The notes below the pieces were generated by a model. It was not told where the DNA came from and did no database searches. It saw only the letters and a list, made by a program, of their open reading frames with translations. From positions 24,822,118 to 24,832,117 of the forward strand of contig CM031622.1 in the NCBI GenBank assembly GCA_018398815.1: 10,000 nucleotides of DNA. The letters are read 5' to 3'. Shown piece after piece: positions 1-6,367 of the stretch (position 1 is its first letter; each line of letters opens with the position of its first letter). The stretch is from Conus ventricosus (Eukaryota > Mollusca > Gastropoda > Neogastropoda > Conidae). A program made the position numbers and the translations under genes.

Positions 1-1
1 C

Positions 2-513
2 AACATTACTCTTGCTTGGGTTCCTGGTCATGTTGGTATCGGCGGGAACGAAATGGTTGATCGTTTAGCCAAGAACGCCACAAGAGAGAAACTGTCCAAC
101 ACTTATATCCCCTGCTCAGATGTGAAACCCAAAATTACGATTATGTGAGAGACCTCTGGCAGGAGGATTGGAACACACAGACGAATAACAAACTCTTTCA
201 GATCCGTCCAAACCTTAAGGAGTTCCTCCCATCTACGTCGGGTGGTCGTAAAGAGGAAACGGTTCTGTGCCGGCTGCACACACGGCCATTCGTTATTTTA
301 CCCATTTTTACCTTTTAAAGAGTGAAGAAGCTCCGTGGTGCATTCCATGTCATGCGCCACTCACAATGAAACATGTTCTTTTGGAGTGTGGGACTTGCAC
401 GATGTGAGACACAAACATTTTACAGCGGAGTCCATGAAGATCCTGTTCAGGGATGTCCCGCCTGACGTGATCTTGAGTTTTTGAGAGAGATTGGCATTTT
501 TCGTCTGATTTAG
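2..513 (+). pseudogene. Broken ORF2 C-terminus: RNase H end plus CCHC zinc knuckle
   Basis: The coding remnant reads through five frame segments: 2-141 in frame 2, 142-278 in frame 1, 279-400 in frame 3, 401-474 in frame 2, and 475-513 in frame 1, ending at TAG 511-513. Segment 1 reads TLAWVPGHVGIGGNEMVDRL and then AK. This is the C-terminal RNase H motif, with its His at 29-31 and Asp at 59-61, ten residues apart as in bacterial RNase HI. Segment 2 contains RDLWQEDWN, typical of the linker after RNase H in these elements. Segment 3 contains CIPCHAPLTMKHVLLEC, a CX2CX7HX4C zinc knuckle with Cys at 339 and 348, His at 372 and Cys at 387. The last segments end EFLREIGIFRLI. At least four indels make it inactive. 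Residue patterns on both sides of each shift are still family-like, so the decay is moderate. Confidence 0.82.
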
Positions 514-586
514 ATTTTACGGCAGAAAGATTTTTAACAAAGTTTCTGGTGCGTTTGTAGACGATGTCATTAACGAGATGTGTGAA

Positions 587-587
<1 letters not shown>

Positions 588-615
<28 letters not shown>
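588..615. repeat. Poly-T tract, 28 bases
   Basis: This is an uninterrupted run of 28 T on the plus strand. It lies inside the presumed 3' untranslated part of the retrotransposon, about 75 bases after the stop. A retrotransposon tail in this orientation should be poly-A, so the run is not the element's own tail. It may be an internal homopolymer of the family, or the reverse-oriented tail of a second insertion. Confidence 0.9.
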
Positions 616-618
<3 letters not shown>

Positions 619-701
619 GACTGGTGAGTTGATTTTAACGTGGTGACAGCCCTGATGTGGCCCTCTGCGGTCGGCTGGGCTATAAGCAACATTATCTTAT
701 G

Positions 702-851
702 CAGCCAAAGTTGTCTTCCAGAGTGACTTATACAGTCAAAGTCATCTTCCAGAGGGACTTATACAGTCAGTCATCTTCCAGAGGGACTTATACAGTCCAA
801 GTCATCTTCCAGAGTGACTTATACAGCCAAAGTCATCTTCCAGAGTGACTT
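702..851. repeat. 31-bp tandem repeat, about 4.8 copies
   Basis: Units start at 702, 733, 764, 793 and 824. The unit begins cagtcaaagtcatcttccag and continues with agtgacttata or agggacttata. Most units are 31 bp; the third is 29 bp because it lacks two bases. Copies differ by a few substitutions (gtcaaag, gccaaag, gtccaag). The array begins about 10 bases after the presumed end of the retrotransposon. An open frame runs through it from 657, but only because the unit lacks stops, so I do not call it coding. Confidence 0.92.
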
Positions 852-1570
852 GACAACCTATATCATTAGCATGATTTTTTATTTTAATCAGTTCATCTCC
901 CTGGCAACCAAACAGGCCCTCTGACTTTCTCGGTTTTTTTTGGTTTTTTTTTATATACTAAAGAATCTCTTTCAGCATGAAGCGGGAACAGGGCATTTGT
1001 TTGAATAGGTTGAGTGTTTTGGAAAGATTGGGCGCTAAACCATTCCAGTGCTGCTTATCATGAAAGACGTAAACAGGAAATGCGCTTAAAGTTAAAGGAA
1101 AATAGCTAGTAATTTGCTCTGCTTTATGGTTTTTTTTAATGCTTACTAGTAAAATTAGATAGGTTCACCTATACCTAAGGAGAGTGAACTTTATCATACT
1201 CTGGATTAGTATTTCTGTTATGTATGCCAGTATAACTAGACTGATAGATGCATATATTCAGGGGAATGAACATTATCAACCTAAGAACTTACTGTGGCTG
1301 AATGCAATCGCCATACCACAGTGTTTTACCTAAGAAATGGTTTTAATAATCATCAACTACCATGCTTTTTTTCTTCAAACATGCACATAACGACCATATC
1401 ATTTTTCTAGAGCAGCTTATGAACTTTTGAAAATGGGCCAAAAATAGTCCCTGTTCGTCCATACCACACTGAATTTTATTTATGATGTAGTAATGGTTAT
1501 AGATTAATTTGTACGTGTGTGTGTGTCGTTGGTGCTTGTCAACAACCATTGGGTCACGCATGTTCATGGG
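852..1570. other. AT-rich DNA without recognisable gene
   Basis: This stretch has many short T runs and stops in all frames, and no open frame with coding character. A short dyad (ATAGGT-tc-ACCTAT) lies at 1159-1172 and a short GT run near 1514-1526. Neither is more than expected by chance. Confidence 0.7.
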
Positions 1571-1970
1571 TAAAATCCTGAGCAGTCCCTTACACAGATG
1601 CGGACTCTCTCTTTTTTGGGTACTCCCGACTCACTGCCAGTACAGGCTGACGCCTGTACAGTCTGCTCTGTTATCATAGGGTTGTCTGTCTCGCAGCACA
1701 GCGCCCCTAGACCATCCCTAGTCATCCTTAAAGAGACTGTCTCCTGTTACACTGTTCGTTGTTTTGCCGGTCACACTCGATGCAAGGTGAAAAAGTAAGA
1801 GATGGACTGAAAGTAGAAGCACTCTGCATATGGTGGCAGCAAAAGCTGGGCAGACGGCTCAACACACCATGTCTTAGGACTCAAACCGTTCCCAAATAAC
1901 TGATAAAAGAACAAAATATAGATTGATATGTTGATAGAATATTGTTGGGTAGAGACGGACCAGTTTTCCC
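1571..1970. other. Unassigned DNA with one perfect hairpin
   Basis: No gene is recognised. A 66-codon plus-strand open frame at 1598-1798 shows no domain and no splice context, and I regard it as chance. The stretch holds a perfect 8-bp stem, gtacaggc at 1640-1647 and gcctgtac at 1652-1659, around a 4-base loop. It also holds a short imperfect direct repeat, cctagaccat / cctagtcat, near 1707-1727. The composition is more balanced than the DNA to the left, so it could be an old, unrecognised repeat. Confidence 0.5.
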
Positions 1971-2112
1971 CAAAGATGGAGTATGGCTGCCTTAATGGCG
2001 GGATAAAAAACGGTCATGCACACAAAACTCCACTCCCTTGTTGGGTAGATGGGATTAATCCTAGCCTGTCTATACAGGGAGTGTCCGCAGGAGTATCAGC
2101 CTGCGTAGGCAA
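1971..2112 (+). mobile_element. SINE-like interspersed repeat (mollusc family by recollection)
   Basis: The segment begins near ggagtatggctgcc and continues atggcggg, taaaaaacggtcatgcac and then a cactcc / gggagt pair. From memory, this resembles a short repeat common in UTRs and introns of marine snails, whose copies share the ggctgcctacatggcggggt and aaaacggtcatacac blocks. It looks diverged: the middle (about 2035-2075) does not match the form I remember, and the usual purine-rich tail is replaced by a T run at 2114-2124. No tRNA-like A or B box was found, so I do not assign it to a named SINE class. The boundaries are approximate. Confidence 0.5.
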
Positions 2113-2766
2113 ATTTTTTTTTTTAAATGGACCAGTCAGTTATCAACTCGTAATAGTGGATGGATGGATACAGTCGGATCAGTAGTTAGAGAGTTAATGG
2201 AGGCTTCAGGTCCCATATCTGTATTAATCTGAGACAAGCATTTGGCCAGAGCTTAAGAAGAATTTGTACAATAACAGTAACTTTGTCCTCGTGTTGATGA
2301 GAGAATATGACAGTGATGGGAGATAGAGAGGTTTTGAACATACAGAGAGGTTTTTGCATACGATGTTCACAGAGTATGAACTGCGCACAAGTCTCTAGAA
2401 GCTGGTGAGACGCCGAGTTGTTTGCGCTTCTGGCGATGGCAGATTTTTCACGGAGTGAGAGCACAGTGTGTTTACAGGATTTGAAACTGCCTGACACATC
2501 TAAGGATTTGGTGTGCTGTTTTTCGTGTGTCTGGAATCCTGGCATATGGCAGCAGTGTGTATGAAGGGCCACTACGTGATGGGTTTGATGCTGGGCTCTT
2601 TGTGTTGGCATGTGTTCTTTTAGTTTATGCTGGCTTTGAAACCTGATGGTGCTGGTTGACTCACATGGTGTTTTCTGACAGTGTGAGAGCTGATCAGTGG
2701 GTTTAATGACTTTCAGAAACTGTATGCGGTTGTATAGAAAGAGGGTTTGGTTTGAGAGGTAAGGGG

Positions 2767-2768
<2 letters not shown>
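2113..2768. other. Unassigned DNA with a long minus-strand open frame
   Basis: Reading the minus strand, a frame stays open from the microsatellite at about 2768 down to 2186, roughly 190 codons of non-repetitive sequence. Further upstream it continues only through His-Thr codons of the microsatellite. The product is rich in His, Cys, Gln and Lys. One piece (about 2682-2588) has the spacing C-x4-C-x7-F-x5-L-x2-H-x7-H. Another contains HEKQHTKS, which resembles the end and linker of a C2H2 zinc finger. The spacings are not canonical, no repeat period is visible and no splice sites support it. It could be a relic of a zinc-finger gene or simply a long chance frame, and I lean to chance. Confidence 0.3.
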
Positions 2769-2819
<51 letters not shown>

Positions 2820-2821
2820 CG

Positions 2822-2865
<44 letters not shown>

Positions 2866-2904
2866 TGTGGGTGTGTGTGTGCGTGCGCGCGCATGTGTGC
2901 ATGC

Positions 2905-2938
<34 letters not shown>
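2769..2938. repeat. GT/GC microsatellite
   Basis: This is a long GT run with an inner block of GC-interrupted units (gtgc repeats around 2834-2866 and gcgcgc near 2886-2891), closed by a second pure GT run. The purine-pyrimidine alternation makes it prone to the Z-DNA form. It generates long Cys-Val or His-Thr open frames on both strands that are not genes. Confidence 0.95.
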
Positions 2939-2940
<2 letters not shown>

Positions 2941-3667
2941 GGAGGGGGGTGGGGGAGGAATGTGAGGGAGGAAAGGGAGGATGGGGCAGGAGAAAGGTGT
3001 CTCATGTGATGATTTGCTGAATGTGCCATTCATGATGGCAATAAAAGCTCATTGAGTGGTAGGTAAGTGATTTGGCACAGTTTTGTGAAGATGGTGTGTC
3101 ACACAGAAAGTCAGCCTTGGGGGATGTGTTAAATAGCTGGTGAAATCCGTTTTTATCAGCAGTTTGGGCTGTTTCCATGGGTTTTGTCAGCCTTTGGTGA
3201 GCATTTTAAAAGCAAAATGATCAGAATTTTGGATAAGCTTTTTGCACATGACATTGACAGTGTAAAATGAATACTTGTTGTTTGCATTCATTGATTTTAA
3301 GGTGTGCATTTTGTTAATAATGTCAGATAACATGAGCACTCTCAATTAATTGTACTGATACAGATGAGCACTATGTTACATGTACTGAGGTAATGTGGAA
3401 CAAGGACATTAGAACAGCGTAAGATGCATACATTCATTGGATACCTTACAGGCTTGACAAATCTTCTTCCTTTCTGTGGAAATCTGTTGTTGTTGTTGTT
3501 GTTTTTTATCTATCAGTGCCATTTTAACGATCAGTTCAAATCAGTTGAGAGTTCTCCAGTGGATTATGTATGTATTTTTCTCATACTGACATGACCGGAG
3601 TGATGGCATGTTCTCACCTGGCATTGAAGCTGGTTACCAAGAACACCAGTAATAAATTGATAGGGGG
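2939..3667. other. AT-rich DNA without recognisable gene
   Basis: After a G-rich border (2940-2995) the DNA is AT-rich with stops in every frame. A lone aataaa at 3040-3045 and a donor-like taggtaagt near 3059-3067 have no gene around them. A (TTG)n run at about 3485-3502 is followed by T6. The stretch ends at the TTAA where the piggyBac-like element inserted. Confidence 0.65.
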
Positions 3668-3684
3668 TTAATACTATCCAGCCG
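3668..3684 (+). repeat. Left terminal inverted repeat of the piggyBac-like element with TTAA
   Basis: TTAA at 3668-3671, six bases (tactat), then CCAGCCG at 3678-3684. The right end has the same layout in inverted orientation. This is the 3' end relative to the transposase fragment. Confidence 0.65.
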
Positions 3685-3695
3685 CATGCTGCATG

Positions 3696-3747
3696 CACGG
3701 CACGTTTCCCTGCTTCCGCACGCTCGTGCACGGCGCACAGTCCCTGC
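3696..3747 (+). repeat. Left subterminal direct repeats of the piggyBac-like element
   Basis: Two related copies lie 33 bases apart: cacggcacgtttccctgc at 3696-3713 and cacggcgcacagtccctgc at 3729-3747. The second overlaps cgtgcacggcgcacagt (3725-3741), which has an inverted partner at 4510-4527. They are candidate transposase-binding sites. Confidence 0.6.
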
Positions 3748-3964
3748 CGACACGCATATTTCGCCACTTTTTGATTTATTTTTATGGTAGCTAGACAACA
3801 ACTGACAGTGTTGTGTTAGGTGTCATAGGAAAGGACAAACACTCAACTGATCAAACATAGTAATTTCGAATCACTTACTTTTATTGTGTAGACGCGACTG
3901 TCCGTCGAAAAACATGGCTGATAATTACAAAAAAAATTCTTTGTTTGCATTTTAATTTGTTCTT

Positions 3965-4273
3965 TTACAACACGCTGTCAGAATCAGAAGCAAACAGGTA
4001 AGTGACATCGCGACTGTTTGCATTGGCCGTGTTTTGATCAAATGCATTTGTGTTTGAATCTTTTGAATTGGCCTCATCGGCAACCATGTGAGATGCTGCA
4101 GTTGATGTTGAATCATTATTTTCGGCTGCCTCTTCAGATAATTCACTTTCCTCTTCTCTATCGTAATTATCGATATCTCTATCGCTGCCCTCATCGTCAG
4201 ATCTACTTTGTAATATAATTTCAAGCACTTCACAGAGCGAGAAATCGGTACCACCCCTTCACCTGACCGACAT
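3965..4273 (-). pseudogene. Truncated piggyBac-like transposase, N-terminal acidic region only
   Basis: The likely original start is the ATG at 4273-4271, but an in-frame TGA follows at 4261-4259. The frame then runs open to the TAA at 3967-3965. The peptide passes through GTDFSLCEVLEIILQS and then a run rich in Asp, Glu and Ser (DDEGSDRDIDNYDREEESEL). That is the style of the N-terminus of piggyBac transposases, where an acidic, disordered stretch precedes the DDBD and catalytic core. The frame ends in ASDSDSVL after about 100 codons, against roughly 550-600 in complete enzymes. No catalytic Asp motif and no C-terminal Cys-rich domain can be read. The TGA could come from CGA by CpG decay. 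Family assignment rests mainly on the TTAA-flanked ends, since acidic stretches alone are not diagnostic. Confidence 0.6.
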
Positions 4274-4478
4274 ATTTCTGACACAGGAAACTCCAGCCGC
4301 GCTTAGCGGGAAAGCCGAGTGCTGGCTCCTTTGTTTCAAAGCTGCTGGGGTCAGCCCAGTTCACGATAGAACGCTAAAAGTCGGGTCTACAACTCGCTAG
4401 GACATCCCCAAGACTAAATACAGAGCTTATTTCCCTTAGACCATTTCAAGGAAAGTGTAGGACTTTTTCATGTTCCCG

Positions 4479-4571
4479 TCCGCCAGTAGTGGTGGACATG
4501 GCAGAATGTACTGTCTGCCCGTACACGCGGCTGCAAGGGAAAGAAATCCTATCCGCCACTATTGGTGGACA
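4479..4571 (-). repeat. Right subterminal repeats of the piggyBac-like element
   Basis: Two 20-base copies, tccgccagtagtggtggaca (4479-4498) and tccgccactattggtggaca (4552-4571), differ at two bases and are 73 bases apart. Each is itself nearly palindromic. Between them, at 4510-4527, lies the inverted partner of the left subterminal motif (actgtctgcccgtacacg). Confidence 0.65.
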
Positions 4572-4588
4572 CGGCTGGTAAAGGTTAA
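4572..4588 (-). repeat. Right terminal inverted repeat of the piggyBac-like element with TTAA
   Basis: Read on the minus strand: TTAA (4588-4585), cctтta-type six bases at 4584-4579, then CCAGCCG at 4578-4572. Spacing is identical to the left end. This is the 5' end relative to the transposase fragment, and the outer bases fit known piggyBac-like ends better than those on the left. Confidence 0.7.
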
Positions 4589-4926
4589 CACACCCTCTTT
4601 GCAAGAATTCTGTAGGCTGCTTTCGCTTGTCACATGTTTGCATAAGAGTTGAATAGATATCAGTCCCCATGCTTCCTTGGATGATGAACAGTTCTTGCTA
4701 TTGACTCCTCATCGGAGGCTTGCTCAGTGTTATTCTTTGCTGTGCAGATGTCTTCCTCTTACTATCCTGAGATCTGTTTTCTCCTGTTCTTATCTTTTTT
4801 TGATAACATTTAATCCCCTAACTTATTCCTAGTTCGTTTAGTAGAAAAGTGCAGAGACAGCATTTTTCATATCCATTAACTTTTTAAAAAAGTTGTTTGG
4901 GTTTGTCTGTGCTCTCACTGGCACAG
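4589..4926. other. Gene-free stretch, possible intron
   Basis: T-rich DNA with no open frame of coding character. Its right end carries a branch-point-like ttaac (4876-4880) and a pyrimidine-rich run leading to the AG at 4925-4926, which would make it intronic if the exon candidate at 4927 is real. Confidence 0.4.
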
Positions 4927-5017
4927 CTCCCAAGGTGTCCATTCTGGCTTCCCCAAGGTCATCCTGCCACGCCCCCAGCTCTGGCAGTCTGCGGGCAGCA
5001 GTCAGGATCAGGTCATG
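4927..5017 (+). CDS. Possible internal exon, unknown protein
   Basis: This is a GC-richer island of 91 bases between an acceptor-like sequence (gctctcactggcacag) and a donor-like sequence (catg|gtgagg). All three plus frames are open across it, so the frame cannot be chosen from the exon alone. With two leading bases the product starts PKVSILASPRSSCHAPSSGS and leaves two bases that fit the phase of the candidate exon at 5258. With one leading base it starts SQGVHSGFPKVILPRPQLWQ and would fit directly onto the terminal exon at 6368. No domain is recognised. It may equally be a chance GC-rich patch in an intron. Confidence 0.3.
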
Positions 5018-5257
5018 GTGAGGTTACCCACTGTAGGAGACCCTGCGTCACCGCTGAATCAGTGTGGTGGAGCTCAGTGATGCCTGTTGTGAACCAACAG
5101 ATGCAGGGCAGCATGTACTAGGCTTCCTACCTTCACCTACCCCCCCACCCTCCCTTTTCCCTCCTGCTGCTGACAACAGTCATTGCTGTCAGGGAGGCAC
5201 TGCGTTTGAGCGTTTTGAGGGCGTTTTCCACCTTTTTTGCCTGCACTTTTTTTTCAG

Positions 5258-5335
5258 TAAAAGGAAGCATCCTCATGTTAAGATTGAAGAGCAAATTCCC
5301 TTGAACATGTTTCACGCCATCAACATTGCAGAGAA
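5258..5335 (+). CDS. Possible 78-bp internal exon, unknown protein
   Basis: A strong acceptor (T-rich run ending ttttttttcag at 5257) and a donor (gagaa|gtaaga at 5336) bracket 78 bases. The open frame reads KRKHPHVKIEEQIPLNMFHA and then INIAE, with one leading and two trailing bases. The length is a multiple of three, so skipping it would keep the frame. Without splicing, the frame stops at TAA 5337-5339. The 67 bases from 5267 to 5333 recur at 5644-5710 without indels and with 7 mismatches. Six of the seven change the amino acid, so comparison of the copies shows no purifying selection. The segment may therefore be a repeat rather than an exon. No family is recognised. Confidence 0.3.
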
Positions 5336-5495
5336 GTAAGAAACTGTAGGGAGAGCTTGACAGCAGAAGGTCTTCAGAGAAGAAACCCCCCTCAGACAGG
5401 TGTTTCCGCCCTGAACTCCTTACATTCTGAGGGGGCCGGGCCGCATCCAGGTCATGACTGTCAGATGCCCTTCTGCTGCCAACTTTTTTAAAAAT

Positions 5496-5820
5496 AATTT
5501 CCCATGAGTCTGCTTTACACTATAAACATTGCAGAGTAGATAATCCGGACAATCGTTCTGGTCGTGTTTCTCAACTAAATTGTGGATGTATGTTCTCTTT
5601 TGTCTTGACTATCGCCCAGAGGCCTAATAAAGATCATATGTTCGCATCCTAATGTTAAGATTGAAGAGCAATTTCCCTTGAGCTTGCTTCACACCATAAA
5701 CATTGCAGAGTGAATAACAAGGACAGTTGTTCTGGCTGTGTTTCTGAACTAAATTGTGGATGGACATTTTTTCTGTCTTGACTGTATTGCCCAGAGGCCT
5801 AAACAAAGTCATGTGTTTGA
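5496..5820. repeat. 174-bp tandem duplication related to the 5258-5335 segment
   Basis: Two copies of a unit of about 174 bp start at 5496 and 5670. Shared landmarks are cattgcagag (5527 and 5701), aactaaattgtggatg (5573-5588 and 5747-5762) and gcccagaggcctaa (near 5614 and 5789). The second copy fades out near 5820. The end of the first unit plus the start of the second (5644-5710) matches the candidate exon at 5267-5333 at about 90 percent. The matching part of the first copy is shorter and starts at aatttccc. The DNA after the gcagag motif is shared by these two copies but not by the exon candidate. In the frame corresponding to the exon, both copies meet a stop right after GCAGAG. Confidence 0.8.
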
Positions 5821-5852
5821 GAGTGAACAGTGTGAGATGAGCAGTGTGTGTG

Positions 5853-6300
5853 ATAATAATAATAATAATAATAACATAGTATTTATAAAGCGCCTTGCCA
5901 AAAGTTCTAGGCGCTGACAAAAGAACAACATATGCACAAATATTTCACATCAGTAAACTTTGTACAAGCACCTACCCACCCACAAATATGCATGCACGCA
6001 CACACGCATGCACGCATCCATGCACGCACACAAACACACATCACACTCACCAGGCATCAATCACATGACAGGAAGGGGCCAAAAAAGGCCAGGGATCTTT
6101 CAATGAATATTTATGGAAGAGAAATATTTTAAAGCTGGACTTGAAGGTACCAAGAGAGCAAGAGAGTCTAGCATGCAATGGAAGAGACTTCCAAACCTAC
6201 AGGGCATAGAATGAGAAAGAACAATCGCCATGACTTTTACGTTTGTCACATCCCTGGTGAAGCAGACGGGAATCGGAAGAAGAGCGGAGAGCGCAAGATG
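5853..6300 (-). mobile_element. SINE-like interspersed repeat with an AAT/ATT tail
   Basis: The element starts on the plus strand with (ATA)n at 5853-5873 and tatttataaagcgcc. A perfect 7-bp inverted pair follows, agcgcct (5889-5895) and aggcgct (5909-5915). Beyond a CA-rich patch (about 5966-6053) come aaagctggacttgaagg, a gagagca/gagagtc purine stretch, ggaagagacttccaaac and caatcgccatgac. From memory, this succession (tttatatagcgc... aggcgct..., a ttgaaag/gagag block, then a ttcca block) is a very common interspersed repeat in marine invertebrates. If the AAT run is its tail, the element lies on the minus strand. The right boundary is approximate and the copy is diverged. Confidence 0.5.
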
Positions 6301-6334
6301 GCATGTAAAGACCGACACATCAGGCCAGCTGATG

Positions 6335-6355
6335 AGTGTGTGTGTGTGTGTGTGT
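6335..6355. repeat. Short GT run at the splice acceptor
   Basis: A run of about ten GT units sits between the branch-point-like site and the acceptor AG of the terminal exon. It takes the place normally held by a polypyrimidine tract, so its length could affect splicing. Confidence 0.85.
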
Positions 6356-6367
6356 TGTTGGTTGCAG

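Larger units (their letters stand above)
1..690 (+). mobile_element. 3' end of a degenerate non-LTR retrotransposon (RNase H-bearing, I-group-like)
   Basis: This is the tail of a LINE-type element cut by the left edge of the window. It holds the end of the polyprotein (to about 513) and then a 3' untranslated stretch. The 3' part contains a 28-base poly-T run and a GC-rich block at about 647-690 ending in taagcaac. From memory, that block resembles the conserved 3' ends of non-LTR elements in molluscs. The 690 boundary is inferred from it and from the change of sequence into a tandem repeat at 702. An RNase H domain after the reverse transcriptase is known from the I, R1, LOA, Tad and related groups, so I infer membership there. 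No terminal poly-A is present in the sense direction. The 5' part, endonuclease and reverse transcriptase lie outside the window or are lost. Confidence 0.8.
3668..4588 (-). mobile_element. Internally deleted piggyBac-like DNA transposon
   Basis: The element is 921 bp including a TTAA at each end (3668-3671 and 4585-4588), the target duplicated by piggyBac transposases. Both ends read TTAA, six variable bases, then CCAGCCG into the element. Farther in, a motif beginning CGTG(C/T)ACGG and ending ACAGT occurs in inverted orientation at nearly the same distance from each end (57 and 61 bases). Each end also carries its own direct repeats, as known for piggyBac binding sites. On the minus strand the order is GC-rich 5' end, the start of a transposase with an acidic N-terminus, then about 290 bases of non-coding DNA with AATAAA signals. 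The DDE catalytic domain is missing, so it can only have moved with a transposase supplied elsewhere. Full relatives are about 2.4 kb. The ends look old, since the outer six bases no longer match. Confidence 0.75.
5336..6367 (+). other. Probable intron upstream of the terminal exon
   Basis: If the exon candidates are real, this 1032-base stretch is the last intron. It begins gtaaga, contains the 174-bp duplication and a SINE-like insertion, and ends with a branch-point-like ctgat (A at 6332), a GT-rich run and gttgttggttgcag. The acceptor end is credible; the donor end depends on the uncertain exon at 5258. Confidence 0.4.

Noticed and set aside
657..848. Open frame with repeated peptide over the 31-bp tandem repeat
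   Set aside because: The unit lacks stops in this frame; there is no other coding evidence.
1598..1798. 66-codon plus-strand open frame
   Set aside because: Length is within chance expectation, with no domain, codon bias or splice context.
2703..3033. His-Thr and Cys-Val rich open frames on both strands over the GT microsatellite
   Set aside because: They come directly from the dinucleotide repeat.
3040..3045. AATAAA polyadenylation signal on the plus strand
   Set aside because: No coding exon precedes it, and single hexamers are common in AT-rich DNA.
3564..3767. Minus-strand frame with CRQGLCAVH, resembling a piggyBac C-terminal Cys-rich piece
   Set aside because: It crosses the TTAA boundary of the element, overlaps the subterminal repeats and lacks most of the Cys and His pattern.
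4748..4813. ATG directly after an acceptor-like ctttgctgtgcag, frame MSSSYYPEICFLLFLSFFDN to a stop
   Set aside because: Only about 21 codons, no donor, AT-rich codons and no continuation.
5387..5435. Inverted pair CCCCCTCAG / CTGAGGGGG
   Set aside because: Nine-base arms 31 bases apart are expected about once by chance in 10 kb.
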